From: Serilophus lunatus
Lineage: Eukaryota > Chordata > Aves > Passeriformes > Eurylaimidae
DNA: 64,000 nt
Direction: 5' to 3'
NCBI GenBank assembly: GCA_013399895.1
Contig: VXBA01003716.1
Span: 359,679-423,678 of the forward strand
Below, one piece after another: positions 46,926 to 61,396 of this stretch. A program made the translations under genes and the position numbers. Position 1 is the stretch's first letter. The number at the start of each line of letters is the position of its first letter. Under the pieces are notes generated by a model that saw only the letters and a program-made list of their open reading frames with translations, was not told the DNA's origin and ran no database searches.

Positions 46926-49900
46926 CATTCTGATAGTCACCTTAAAAATACCTCTATTTGGTGAGTTGGCATGGCACTGATACAACCTTCAACTCACATC
47001 TTCAACTCACAACCGAGACGTCCCATGACCAGCCAAGCCCACCATTTATCTACACAGACCTCCAAGTCTGAGTCCTGAAGAAAATCATTTGAAGAGCACA
47101 TTCATAGCCTGACCTGAATATTCTCCTTTTTTATTGTAGTTGTCTGGTATTTTCAAGGGCAATTTCAGACGTGAATTCAAGGTTTTCGTTAGGGCTATGG
47201 CCACAATGGCACTCTGTGCCTCAGACCTGAATATTCAGCAGTAACTGAGCTGCTGAATGCTGCTGCTCAATGATCTCCTGGGGACAAGGCAGCTGAAAAG
47301 GCTTGACTTTACCTGGCCTGGCAGAAAACACTGGGAATTGTTTAATCAGCTAACCAAACAACCTCCAGCATCTGCTCCTTTACCAGAGGAATCCAAGTAA
47401 CAAACATTTTCCCGGATAAAATTTTCCACCAAGTTCTCACTGGCAAGAGGGACATCTGCCAGCAGCGCTGCACTTCATCACAGAGACCTGGTGTCCAGGG
47501 GCTGACCTGGACATAGAGGCAAATAAGGGCAACCTGGTTGCTCTCACCAGGCAGGAGGATGCCTATACACAGTAATTTGGGCTAAGTGTCTGGGTTTGTC
47601 TTTACTTGTGTTATCAGGGGCTGGTGAATTGCCAAAGGCTTGGCAGCTCATAAAAACAAGTCCCATGCCAGATCCAGGGAAAACCCCACACTCAGATGCA
47701 AGTTGCTAGCTCCAGTAATTCTTTCCTATGTGTTTCAATGTCCCCGAGGGACATATTCTTTGACAGCACTGTTGGAGGACGAGGCATACTCTGCATGTTG
47801 AGCAATATGGATTTTGCTGAGACAGTGGTTCCCATGATCAAGTTTGAGCACTAGCTGTAGCTGTTAAATAAATCAAGAGAGGAGCTGTGTTCCTGGACTT
47901 GCTGCTGCTTGTCATACACTGGTACATTGTTCTCCTGGGGTGGGATTCACCGTTCTTGGTATGTGCCAGTTAAAAATTAAGCACTTTAAATTGAGCTGAC
48001 TGCAAATGAAGCAGTAGAACACTAGCAGCCCTTGTCTCCTTCTCTAGACAAAAGAGAGTGTTGAGCACTGCCACAGCATGATTCATCCCAAACTTAAATA
48101 ATTAAGCCAGGGAATGGAGTTCTTTTCTGGACATGCCCATTTCACTCTGTTGACTCTTGAGGGAGATGATACAGCTGGCTGAGACTTCAGAGCCAATGTT
48201 TGGACCTCTGTTGTGAGATGAATCTCATCGTTGTCCACCACATGTGAACAGGTTTGGGAATGTGTGGAGGACACAGTCAACACAGGGGCAATACAAACAC
48301 AGCCTTCTGCAGGGCTGCATGCCATGTTCCAGCTCTGCTCTGCTTCCTAATAACCTCCCACTAATGTACCTTGAGTATGGATTTTACATAGTTAACTTTG
48401 CTCAGAAACCATCTTTCACTGATTAAGAAGTTGCCCTGATTGCTGATGTAACAGAGTACATGCACCCTGTAGCAGAGGACAGGCTCATCTTCTGGGAGAA
48501 GAACAGACCAATACAGTGCCAAGAAGATCTCTCCTTCACAAGGCACTTATTATTACCCAGAACACAAATCCATCACCCTGAGGCAGGAACTGACATTTGA
48601 GCCCAGACAATGCAGGTAGGTGGGACCTTGGATCTGGGTTTTCTGGGTTGCCTCAGGAACGTCAGTGTGCAAAGTCAATCCTTGAAACAAATGAGTTTGC
48701 TCAACTTTGGGCGTCAGTGGACAAGTTGGCCAAATGCCTACTTAGACCTGCTGTGTGCTGCTCCACCGCAGCCTCTGTCCCTCTTCCCTTGTGCCAGGAC
48801 GAGGCTGCCCAGCTATGCAAGCCCGTGACCTAGTGCTGAGCCTTGTCGGGAGCAGAGACCTGTCCTGTTTGGGAGCACCCAAGAACCACTGAGTCCAGTT
48901 TTCCAGCAGCCTGTGTCCTCATGTAAGAAAGTAGAAATCTAAGAAGACACACACACAGCTGAAGTGATGCTACAAAGGCCTCCACGTGATTTAAAGAAGG
49001 ACAACTCCTTTCTTTCTTGCACTTGCTATTTAATCAGAAATCCCAATAAACCTCAGATAGAGAGATATGGATCTGATCAGCCCCTTGGAGACTGTTGATT
49101 GACCCTGCCAACAAACAAGAGGTGAGGTATCTCAGATGTTACGTTTCTCAGGAAAGAAGTTAGAATAAACAAAACGAGTTTTACTTGCATTCCTCTGCAA
49201 CACAGACATTTAAATGCAGTCCGTTGGGTGCCAGCGACACCGTAATTGGGAAGAGATCCTGAAGGAAATAAAACTGAGCACAAGCCAAATGGGAACTGAA
49301 AAGCCAAGGTGCAAGTAACAGGGGTTCCCCTCATGCCAGTCGGAAAGCCTGGTAGAAATGTCATGAAACCATTCATCCCAATGTAATGTAAATAATCTTC
49401 TTATTCTGTTATATTTAATCAGGCAATAAATTGACATATATATTCACACTTCATGTGAATGTCTTCATAGCGTGAGCATGGCTATGCTATGGCAGTGGCT
49501 TGGGATAGCTACCTATGTTACCTTGAAGAGATCTTATCCTGCAAATTGCCTAAACCTGGATCATGCCAGCAGGTGGGAGAGGTCAGGAGAAGCACTGAAG
49601 AGCCCCCTGCTCCCCACAGGGAAACCGTGGGGTGGTGGGCAGTGCAGCTGCAGGGCCTTCTCTCCTCCAGAGTGCTGGGAACACTGCAGCAGTGGGGAAG
49701 AGCAGCAGCCCTGAAGCGCTGATGCTCCTGGGAGCCATTTATGCGGATCGACCCCCGCTCAGTGGGGGAGAAAAACAAAAACCAGACCAGGAGGGACTTG
49801 TTGTGAGAAGGAAGTATTATTTAAAGTATTATTTAACGTACATTGTGTTGGGAAAGGAAAACAAGGGTCCTGGCTCTGGGCCAGGTCCATTGGCCTCTTT

Positions 49901-52900
49901 TTTTTTTTTTTCTCTTTTCTATTCTTCTGGGCAATTGTTCTAGTGAGGCCAAATTTTTTGGTTGTTTTTTGCTTTGTGTTGTTTTCTTTGGTGTTTTTGG
50001 AGTTGACAATGCGCGGGGTAATTTCTCGGTGCTTTTCCTGCCCAGGGACTGCCTGAACACTTAGCTGTCCTTCCTGTGGCAGAGATGCCACCCCCATGGC
50101 CACTGGCACTAGAACTGGTCTGTGTGTTGCGTCATCAGGAGAGTGGGGGCTTCTTGACTGCCCCAGAGCTGGGGGGCAGGAGCGTGAGGCAGGAGTGTGG
50201 GCAGCGAGGTGAGTCAGTGTGGAAAGGCAGCACGCATTTCTGCAGGGTGACTCACCAGCCCTTAGGAAGAAAAAAAATAATAAAAAAAAATTCCAGCCAA
50301 ATTCTTTCATGGAGGTAAACAAGGTCACACAGCGCAGCGAGATCCTGTTTACCTGAGACAGGACGTCTTTGCAGAGTCTGTACTGGAAGCAGGGACGTGT
50401 TGACATGACTCAGGGTGGCCAACGCAGGGAGATGGGGCTGGGGGCACCTCTCAGCCCAAGGACCCCAACTTCACTGTGTCAGGGAGGAGGCGAAACCTTG
50501 CAGTGGGGCTCGGTGCTCTGCTTTGTAGAGGCTGTTCCCATTGCTCTGTGGCTCTGCCAGGAGGGAGAGCAGGAGGCAAGGGACCACTGGGTGATGGCAG
50601 GGCTGTGCTGGCACTCAATGCCTACCTCCAGTCCTCTCCATGCTGGTGGACCTGGAAACTCTGACCCACTGCTCCCCACCTGCCCATACTCCATCGTGAG
50701 CGGGTGCTTTCCCTGTGGCCCCAGGAGGAAGCCCCGGTGGCCACATGGTTAATTAGAGCCCATTCCAGACGCTGACTGAGTGTTTTTTCCTGATAACAAG
50801 ACGTGTGTGAGTGTACATCGCTTGAGTGAATATCCTGTTCTTGCGACGGCCGGAGAAGCGGGGGGCAGCCGAGGGGGAGGGGGGGATGGGAACAGGACAC
50901 AGGGCAGTGCACTGGGATTTCACATTCCTGGCATTCCTGTCTTGGCCTGCAACTGCAAAACAGCCCTGTGGAGAGGACAGAGCACCCACGGGTGACCACC
51001 CAGCCAGCTGCACACCCGTGCTTTGCCTCCATCACTGCCTCTGTGGTGACTATGACTATGGCTTGCCAACGTGAACCTGCACTGGGATGAAAGCCTGATG
51101 AAGGCCTTGCTGAGTCCTCATGTCTTGCTCTTGGCTACCCTGCCAACAGCTGCAAGGACTTTGTGCTCAGGTCTCACAGCCCGGGGTTTCACTGGATGAG
51201 AAAGCCCTGTTCTCTTCCTCACTGGGGTATGTGCATGGGGAAGACGGGGATACACTGGAGTAGAAGTTACCCTGGTCTGAGCAGTTGAATTCAGCTCACA
51301 ATAAGCATGCTTCTGCTTCTCCTTCGTCTTCCACAATCCCTGACCCATCGGCCAGGCTGGGCTTCTTGCTGGGTCCAGACACTTGCTTGGCACTTCCCCC
51401 GCTCCCAAGCAGCTATTGGGAATCATGATAGTGATAGAGGACACCCTCCTCTCAGCATTGCTTCAGCTCTTGGGGGTGAAAGAACACACCCACAGCCTTG
51501 CTTCATTCCCAAAGAAAGCACAGAGTCCAAAGGTGCCCCTCAGCCGGCTGCCTGGACCTGCTCCCAGATCCTCCACCCTTGCAGAGGTGAGCCAGGATCT
51601 GCAATCCAGATATATCAACACATGTAGAGAGAAGAGCTCTTTTCTTTCTTTTTTCTCTTTTGTTTTAAACTTCTTTTCAGTGGAGGGCCAACCCAAACAG
51701 GTCCAAAGTTGACCCTCGTCCAAAGCTATGTCATGATGGTTTTGTCTCACAGTCAAATCATGATCCTTGGGTCTTGCACAACCAAATACTTGACAAAAAT
51801 AAAGATTTCTTTCTTTCTTTCTTTAAAGCACACCCCTGTTCCACCTTCCCCAGCTTCCCGCTTTCCCCTTTCACAACCTTCAACGATTCGGTAACTTTCT
51901 CAATGAAACAGGCGCGTGTCGTAGCCCCACTGACAGCTTAAAAAGAAGGAAAAGGAGACTCCCTGGCTCCTATCACCAGCTGCACACACGTGTTGTTGGA
52001 AGGGGAAGGAACCAGGAGGAAAGAAGACAGTGCCTCTAGTCACATGCAAACCACTATTTTGAGGAATTGAAAGCGTGTTATGTCTGCAAGATTGAAAAAA
52101 AAACAACAACCCCCTCAAAAAAACCCCAAGGATGCTTCTGCATTTTAGGAAGCAGCCAAGCCAGCACAGCCATGTTGAGGCCTGGGCAAGCTTGTGGGAA
52201 GCTTTCAAGGGAGTCCTGGTGATAGACCCCCCTGCAGCCATCGGGGAAGAAGATTGGGATGTGCTGGGTGCAGGTTCCATCCATGACTGGGTGTGCAGCA
52301 GGGATCTCGGCCACATTGCAGCACCCACTGCCTTTGCCTTGGTAGTGTTGGGGTGAGGAGCTGGAGAGGTTTGGGGTTTGCTTGTTGCTTGGTTGTAGGG
52401 TGGGCACTTGCCACAGGCCGCTGTGATTCTGGTTTATCTGTGTATTTCTTTGCTGTATTACTGGTGAGGGAATCACCAGCTTGGAGGTGGGTTCTTGCTC
52501 TCTCAGGTCCTGTCACTGTAGAGAAGAGCTGCTGTGCATTGATCCCAATTTTCTTTCCAGCACAGAGGGCATTTTACCCCTCCCTGGAAGGGGACTAAGC
52601 CATGATTCAGAAAAGCACTTGGTGCAGGAGAAGGCAAAACAGGCTTCTGCACTTTGAACTCAGCCCCCAGTGCTGTTCAGAGGCTCCTTCCAGAGCTCAG
52701 TTTATTCCTAAATTCATTCCATGCAACTTCTTTTGGAACTACCATTTACACCTGCAGCTGAGGAGATCTGTGGTATTGGGGAAAGGCAGGAAGATTTTGG
52801 ACAACATATTGACAAGTGCCTTACAAACACATCTGGGTCTGTAGGAGAAATGGTGTCAAGGTCTGACAACAGCTGGCAAAACCTGTCCCATGCCAAGATT

Positions 52901-55900
52901 GCTTGGGAAGCAACATGCATGAGTCCTGTGCTGCCCAGTGAAAAAGGTCCAAAGATCAAGAATTTAATCTGATACACGAAATTCCAGTCGCTCAAGGACT
53001 TCAGCCCTGCCCAGGGCTCCCAAGCAACCCAGTTCCTTGAGAATGGGAAAACCCCAGCAGGGATTTGCTGGACTCCCAGAGGATTACAGCCTAAATGACT
53101 AAACCTGTTAGGTCACTCAAGTGATCTGCTTCCTTTTATGGTCAAAATTAAGTGTCAGAATCACAGGTTTCCTCTTTTCTTAGAACTGGATTTTCTCAGT
53201 ACCACAATTCAGAGGATGCAATGCTAAAATTAAGTGTCTGAAAGCACATGCATAGTGTTGCAATCTTGCTGCCTTGCCTACTGGTCTGTGTAATGCATGA
53301 GTTGGGTAAAAAACAATAGAAGTTGGAAATAGCTGGGAAGGAGATTTCCTCTTTCAATTGCAGAATTGTTTCCTTGACTGGTGCGTGCATAAGCCAGGTG
53401 GCAAAATGCTTGCCCTGACCAAGTTTCCTGGTGAGCAGGAGGGGTCTTTGGGTGAGGGGTGGAAAGGAGTGAAAGAAAAAGTTCCCAAAAAGCAAATTTT
53501 ACCTTTGGGCTTACCTTCACCCTCCTACTCTTTTACGAGTTCATTCTGTCTCTCAGCAACTGGTTCTGACAGCTCCTCAAAAAATCTCAGGTCCTTTTTC
53601 AGATCTGTGGATGGGAACTATTGGCACCCCATACTAGCAATAGAGACCTGAGATGGAGAAGCCTATATCCAAGCACTTCTGCTGATAGCCAAAACCTGGC
53701 TCTGTGACCTCTCCTGTCCACATACATACCCCAAGGACACATACCCCAGGGAACCAGGTCATACTGGAACTGGGGAACAGCAGAGCTTGTTGCTGTGTCA
53801 AATTCAAGCATTGCAGTGACACCTCCCTTAGGCCACAGAAGTCTCAGATGGTACCTGCTCCAGCCAAGCACAGGCATCCAGCTCTAACAAGGCTCTTGTT
53901 TCCCTCCACTCCAATGCAATAAGAACTCATAATATTTAAGGTTCAGGACCCACCTACCTTACCCACAGCTCACACTTGTGACACTTTGGCCTTGTGGCTA
54001 TGGGTGCCCCAAATGCCAAGGACTCTGCCAGCAGCAGTGACATCCTTTCCCAGCTGCACCCACAGTGGACACAGCAGCACCCTGCCAGTTCTCTGCCTGC
54101 TGCCTGAGGGCCTCCACTTCTTGGATGGGTGTTCATATGCACCCAGATTCCTTAAAAGATTTTTAATGCAAGCTCATAAATATTCATGCTCTCCAGCTAG
54201 GAAAAAAAATCTCCTGTTGTTGGCTGTCCTTCCTCAGGGATTAGTGGTGTGTGGCAGCAGGAAGTTTCCAAGTTCCCAGCACTACTCCTACATGCATCCA
54301 CCCAAACCAGCTGTCTCCCCAAAAGGAGAAGTAGCTTCTTAACCTAAACCACTCTAACCAGCTAACCACTGGCTTGGAAAAAACCCACACAGGGTGAACT
54401 TGCAATGAAATATTCCACTTTCTAGGTTAGAGCAGGGAGGGAAGGGAACAGCTTTCAGTTCTGGGTTTGGGGGTTGCACCTGGCTCTGCATCTGTGTTCA
54501 AAGTAGGAAACTAGAGCAGTTTTTCTGTAGTGCATAGTAGCAGCATCTGGCTGCTCCTTCCTGGCCGTGAGCTTTGAAACCATCTACAAGACCTGAGTAA
54601 ATAAATAAGTACAACAATAGGTCACAGCTTACCCGGTGGGACTGTCCATGGAAAAGGGAAAATATGTATCATGGGGAAAAAACCTGCAAATCCTGTTCAG
54701 CTGCTTCTTTCTGTTTCATTTAATGCACTTGGAGGTGGACATGCTGGGAAAATGCTTTATTCGATCACTGAGCTGTTCACACCTGCCTCAACGCAGCCAG
54801 GAGAGCCTCATCCCAGCCAAACCTGAATGCAAAGAACAGCCATTTTAGTCCTTTTACAACTACCTGACACAGCCAGCGGGATGCTCCGAAGCTTAAAGCA
54901 TCCTCCACCCTTTCCAGGGGGCAAACCTGAACCACCGGCTATCATCTCACTGCAGCAGGCAGCAGTCCTGCCCTTCACAGAGCAAGAGCCTCATCTGGAT
55001 TTGTGCAGCCTTCTGTAAGGGAGCTGGCCCTCGCCCAGCCTGGGATGCTCGGAAGCAAGGTCCCCTGCAAGTGCTTCTGCTCTGCTCCACTGTCCAGCAC
55101 TGCCTCAAACTTTCCAGGGCAAGGTTATGCTGTGATTGTGGTGTTTTGTCCATGGCTACTAGGTTTATGGGACACCAGGGAGACCCCCCTTTTCCTCCCA
55201 TCCCCCTCCCAGTGAAAGCATTTTGTTTTTCTTCTTAATTAATGGAAAAAATTCCTGAACGTGTCAGAGGGAAGGAAGGTCTTTTCTCTCTCGCTCTGTG
55301 TCTCTCCTCGGTCAATTACTGAAATACAAACAATATCCATGGTCATGGTGAAACATTTTTTCCAACTAAATAATACCTCTGCAGATTTTAAAGGCACAGG
55401 TCCCTTTGCATAGCTCACTCCCTGGCATGAGAGATGCCCAGGAAGCATTGTAGGCACCCTGCAGAAATGCAGGCACTTCCCAAATTTTCCTCATAGGCAT
55501 CAAGCCAGTGTGTGCAGGGTCATGGCAAACCCTCCTGCCCTTCTTTCTGGGAGAAGCTAACACCCCAACATGCCCAAATGTCAGCTCTCCTGAGCACGCT
55601 CCCAATATGCTGATATCCATGGAGCCTGCTAACATCCCCAGCCAAAGCCTGGGGAATGCTGAAATCCCCTCCATGGAGTTGGCCATCCTCTGCACCCATC
55701 TGTGTATACCAGGCTGAGCTGAGCTGCCCCTGTGCACTCCTGCCTGTGCTCAGGGGTCCCAGCCCCTGCCCACTGGAGAAGAAAGAGAACATCCCACCTG
55801 CCATGGGATGCTACAGCTACAGCTGCCTGCCTAATTTGGGCAGCCAAAGCACTCGTGTGGGTGTGTGGTGTGATTCATATGTGACCACATGCATGTTAAC

Positions 55901-58900
55901 TGGGCTGTCTGTATGCCAGACTCTCATGGGGCAACATCTGATATTGATGTGGGAGAAGATCACTGATGAGACATCCAGAGCTCTCTTGAGTGCCTTTTGA
56001 GTGCCCTGGGCTGCTTCTGGCATGCAGGTGTGAAGAAGGACTTCTTTCTGGGAGCACACCTTGATTCAGTCATCACCACTTTTCCTATGCTGACCTCATT
56101 TACTTTTGGCTCTGATGTCATTACTCACAGCCAGCTCTTTGCTTAAGAGACCAGCAGTAGCTGACACCGTCTCCTCTGCTCTTCCTCGGGTTTGTGCTGA
56201 GATTTTTACCGAAAAATAGTTTCTCTTCATGCAGAAAACAGCCAAGCAGGGCCTAGGCTTGGGGACCAGAGGTTACCTTTACTGACTGCATTGGCCAGCA
56301 GTGGCCAGGGCCAAAGGTCAGGGCATTTGGGAACTTGGGAATTTCCAAAGCTTCTGGGGCAAGACCTAGGTCTGAGCTGCTTGGCTGGCATTTCTGCAGC
56401 ATCCATTGAATTTTTGCAGCATGTGCAAAAAAAATAAACAGCAAACATTTTGAAATGCTCATTGACTGTCAAACCACAAACCTCCCCACTGCCCAAGTCC
56501 CTGCCATGTTTGGGTTGCTGTTAATCCTTTGCAAACAGCTTTATTGAGATAGTAATAAAAAAGTAATAGAAAAGGAGAGTTGTTTCCCTCGGGGCTGCCT
56601 TTATCCAGCCTTTGCTATGAATCCAAGGCCATCCATCATGCCAGAGAATCCCATTTGGTCTCTTCCTGGCTGGGGTAAGAAAAATGGTAGGTGAGCCCTG
56701 CCATCATTTTATATTTTGGTATCTTTGCCCTCCTGGTTCTTCTGCTAGAGCCCCATGGATCTATTGCTCTTACAGTTAATTCCTTCCATTAACCCATTGT
56801 CTGTGCTACCTTCAGGGACACTCCAGGATTTGGGGTTTCCTCCAGTTCACACGCTCTTAGCACTCAGTGTTTGTGGGGCTCTATTGTCCCTTTAACCCTG
56901 CAAAAAAATCCACAAACAGCTGAGGCTGCCTGGCTTCCTCACAATGTCTTTAAAGATGGGAAATTCCCAAGCCTGCAAAAAGTTCACTTGGTCACAGGCA
57001 GATCACGGTTCAGGGAGGGGCAGCACCATTTGGTCATGGGCTGTGTGAAGGCTAGTAGGGAACAGCTGCATGCTCTGGCAGCGGGCTTTTGTGGTGGTGG
57101 GTATTTTTTTCCTAAATAGCTTTTAATTCTTCATATTTTCCTCCTTCTTTATATCTGCCTTTGCCTTGGCACAGCTGGCTTCTCTGTCTCCAGGGCCCAC
57201 CAGATACTAGCCCATGGACAGTGAGATGTGGCCACCCACTGACACATCCCTGTTCCGCCCTGGGATAAAGAAAGGTGACAGTGGTTTCCACCGAGCCCTC
57301 TCCAGCCACGTCTGGAGTGTGGGCAGGTCGGGCAGCAGGACAGGGTGGATGTCATGGAAGGGGCACAGCCAATGCCAGGGAGGCACGAGCTGAGCACAGG
57401 GTGTGTAAGCTGCCCTGTGGGGGCTTCATGCCACATGACTTGGCTGGAGAAGGCTCTTGGAGCCACAGCCAGGCCTGGGAGTGAGCTTGAGCCGTTCGTT
57501 TTTCTGAGGACCAATAAAACAAGCAGTCAAGGGTTTTTCCTGGCCTGGCATGGAAACTGATTTTTCACTGCATTTAGCCATGCAACACCTTTAGTGTTGC
57601 AAACTGTAGATGCTAAAACCCACAAAGCCTGGTTTTAAAACTCAAGGGTTTGCATTTTGTGCCTGAACAGACCATGGTCTTTCTCTCTCCTCTGCCGTTT
57701 CTTTCAGGAGCCATGTTATCACAGGAGAAGCCACTGTTGAAGCCTCTCTACACTGCCCAGAAGGCTGGATGCGTTTCCTCCACCAAAAGGTGAACCTCCT
57801 GTTGAACGATATATCCAGAGACTGGGCCTTTAGGTAAAGTAGTGTTGAGCAATTAAATCAAGGAGAGTTGCCAAGATTCCCTGGCTCTGCTGAGGTCACC
57901 TGTAGCACTGGGTGCACCAAGCTGGCATCCCTGCAGGGAGACCCCTTCCTGGCCGTGTGATGCAGCCCTCCCAGCATTTATTTCCCAAGCTTGACTTTGC
58001 AAGGTGGATGTAAACCACCTGCTGCAGCCTTAAGAAGTGATGCAGATGCCCTCCGTCCCATGCCCCACGCTGTCCTGTGCTGTCCTGGCCTCGCCGGGAC
58101 ACTGCAGAAAGCAAATGGCATCCAAGCAAGCACCCGAGGGACCAGCTGCTGCTCACGGTGCCAGACGTTGCAGAGGTGTTGGATCCAGGTGCCAGGACCC
58201 ACAGCATCTTTCAGCACTGATTCATTTTGAGCTGTTAAAAGCAGAGATGCAAGCTTGCAGATAGGATTCCACAGGGACTACCACGGACCCGCGGTGTGCT
58301 GGACCCCTGGGACACCAATTCCTTCCTCCCATTCCTGGTACAGGATGATGGATCCATGCTTCCTGTGCCTTATACCCCTCTGCACTCTTTGCTCTCCAAA
58401 TTCTCTGCTGACAGGCCCTCAAGCCCAAAGAAATCTCATGCCAAAAATCTCCCTTTTCACCAGATTATCCTAAGGAAACCATAGTGAAGGTGTGATTACT
58501 GTCCTCACTGTGATTTTGCCTGTGCTTTCCAACCTTGGAGGTAGATAGACCTCACCCCTATTCTAATTCCAACTCTCTTTGGAGGATTAGGATAAAAATG
58601 AACCTTATCCAGCAAGGTGCACATCTGGAAGTGCCAGGCTTGTCCTTTAAGCTCTCCTACACACTGGGGTCCCCGAGCTCACCTTTTCAGCAGAAGTCCC
58701 CACTTGGGTCTATGCTCCTCTTAGCTGAGCCACGGACTGGGGGTGTCGTGCGTGTGTTGAGGGGACCCTGAAATGGAGGCACGGGGCAGCAGCTGCCTTC
58801 ACTCCCCACAGCCTCGCACCCAAGTGCCAGATGCAAGATACCTCCCTTGCTGGGAGGAAAGGGAAACGCAGCGGCCTTTCCGACCGAGGGAAGCACTGCT

Positions 58901-59365
58901 GTTGTCTAGACGAAGTGACTAAGGAGGGAAGGGGCTGACTGTTTGTACAGCTTTGGGGAGTGTAAACAGTGCCGACTGTCCCAAGCCCTTCAAAGCAGAG
59001 GAATCCGGAGATAGGATGAAAGCACAGGGAAATTCTGGCCGGGTGTCCAAGCAGAGCAGCTAAAGAGAAGGGGACCTCTTTGAGACAAAACCCCCAGCAC
59101 CTGAGTCATTTCAAACCAGCCCAAGTGAGGGTGATGGCTGTGGGCAGGGCTGTGCGTGGGCTCTCAGGAGTTTCCCAGCTTTGGTTGCTTCTCTCTGTAG
59201 TCTCAGAACAAGTGTCCTGAAAAGGAAACTGGAAACCCTGGGAATCTTGCTGTGCCCTGCAGTGAGCTGGTTTGACCTCTGCTTTTCATTCAGCTCACAG
59301 AAGAAAGAGAAAATGCTGTTTGAGAGGGTGTTTCCTTTTTTCTTTTTTTTCCTTTTTTTTTTTTT
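46926..59365. other. Intergenic, CBX7 to PDGFB, second part
   Basis: About 12.4 kb with no recognisable gene. Open frames up to about 215 codons occur but look like chance: low-complexity or proline/serine-rich, without start context or family resemblance. Small T, A and TTTC runs occur at 49897-49910, 50268-50290 and 51808-51826. Any enhancers cannot be named from sequence alone. Confidence 0.45.
51808..51826. repeat. (TTTC)n microsatellite
   Basis: About four to five TTTC units within a longer T/C-rich stretch. Confidence 0.7.
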
Positions 59366-60580
59366 TACAATTTTAAATACAGTGAGTATAAATTAATTTT
59401 ACAGTTTAAAAAAAGGCAAAAAAGTTTAAAATAAAATAAAACCTCACCATCTTTACAAACCAAATGAAAAGATTTTGGAACGGGAAAACAAGATGTCTTA
59501 AAACTTGAGGAACTGGGGATAGAGGGAGGGAGAAACTTGCCACCTTGGCAGTGGTATGAGAAGTGCTCTGGGCTTGCAGGAAGTGAGGACTCGGTGCCTC
59601 CATGACTTGTAACAGCTCCTAGGTTGTGGCTTTGGCTTCTTCCCCCATCTTTCTTCAGGACTTTGCCCTGCAATGGAGAGGGGGTGGGGGGTGTGTGCAA
59701 AAGGAGAAGCAAATGAAGGCAGGAGAGGCAGGAGGACTGCTGTGGTCACTCTGGGCAGGCATTTTCTTCATGCAGAACTGCAGTGCTCAGCATGACACTA
59801 TCTGAGATTGTGACTCCAAGGTTATGCTGAGAGTTCCCATCATATGTAACATTTCTGCCATAAGTGATTGGAGTATTAGGTGACCAGAAACAGCCCTTGC
59901 CCATATGGTCCTCCTCCCTCCTCTGAGATAAACACTGGCCCAGGACAGACTCTATAACTGACCCTCCAGTTGTTCTCCAAGTCCTCCTCACTTAGAATAG
60001 CTCATTTCTGTCTCAGACAGCTGCTGTCAACTGCAAAGACCACCCTCGTTTCTTTCTCTATACCTACACAGAGCTGCTCACATCTTGAATCAACTTCCAA
60101 GTTAGGTGGGTTGGGAACATCTAATGGGCAAAGAGATCAAGAAAGAATGTGAGATGGAAAATGAGAGAAAAATGATAGGAGATGTGAGGACGTTGGCAGG
60201 GAGATATCAGTGGAGGCATGGTGTGCAGGACACCCAAGAAGGGGTTAAAAACCTCAGGGAATGACATGATTCTGCTTTCAGGACCACAGAGCAGGCAAGG
60301 ACAGCTCACTGAGATTAAGTCATGCTTCTATGTTTGGCTGTCCTTGGTCTTGTTGTGGTGCCACTTCACCTCCTGCAAGGAAGTTGTGCTGGGGGTGGTG
60401 GTGCAGAGTGAGAGAAAAGGGCAACGAGAGAGACATCAGATGATGCCTCTGCCTGCCCCATCCTGGGCTTGGCAGGCACGTTGCAGTAACAGTGTGCTTT
60501 TCTGCTGGACTAGTGAAGCTGTTGCATGCACGTGCCTCTGAGCTTCCTGTCTCTTGGGAATGAAATCCATTTAAGAACAT

Positions 60581-60690
60581 ATTTTTATATATATATTTAT
60601 ATATGCATGTATAAATACACATACACACACTCACACACACGTATATATATACACACACACACATATACACACACACGCACACATACAGAG
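60581..60690. repeat. TA/CA-rich simple repeat in PDGFB 3' UTR
   Basis: Alternating TA and CA runs on the plus strand. The PDGFB mRNA carries the complement, rich in GU and UA. Confidence 0.9.
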
Positions 60691-61346
60691 CAAATTTAAA
60701 AAATAATTTGAGTCCCAGCCTGGAAAGTTGAATTCTCCACAAGCATGTGCAAAGATGGCTCCCCTTGGCAGGGGCCAGGGGTGTGGAGACGATTCTGCTG
60801 CTGTGTGCTCCTTCCCCATGATCCAAACACCTTCCAGTCAGCACCAGGAGCAGGAGAGAAGAGGGAGGGGGGGAATGCATTTGGCTTCTTTGTTTCATTT
60901 TTGTTTTGTTTCTTTGCTAGTTTGTTCTGTTCCCCGAGATGTTGTATATCTTAGTGGTTTTGGTTTTTCTTTTTTAAAATAAAATATACACACGCACGTT
61001 AAAAATATATATCTGTCCAGGTAAGGTGATAAAAGTCCTTAGTGCATTTTCCATCATTGGTCATCGCTCGCAATCTGAGATATGCCTGTTTCCAAAATGT
61101 AGGTCCAGTCAGGTGTAGACCTCGGCCCCGCCCTCGAGTCTTACCAGAAGCACAAGAGAATGGAACAATATTACCCTTCTGCCCTCTGTACATCTGTTTT
61201 TTCTCCTTCCTTCAGAAGAAATTGGACCCACTTTCCTTTTCGCATTTTCCATCCTGTCTTCGGTAGCAGGGAAGGCATTATCCTGTCCTCATCTCAAGTT
61301 GTGGCTGTTTGCATTCATGGTTTCATTTGTACTTTGTTCTTTTCTC

Positions 61347-61377
61347 ATATATATATATGTAGATATACATATATAAA
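61347..61377. repeat. AT-rich simple repeat in PDGFB 3' UTR
   Basis: CATATATATATATG followed by TAGATATACATATATAAAG, largely self-complementary. Confidence 0.85.
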
Positions 61378-61396
61378 GGTCATCTTTGTCCTTTTT

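Noticed and set aside
49759..50406. A 215-codon minus-strand frame
   Set aside because: It contains poly-Phe and poly-Lys stretches from T and A runs; no family resemblance.
60320..60898. A 192-codon minus-strand open frame with a Cys/Val/Tyr-rich centre
   Set aside because: It reads through the GT/TA simple repeat of the PDGFB 3' UTR; the odd composition comes from the repeat.
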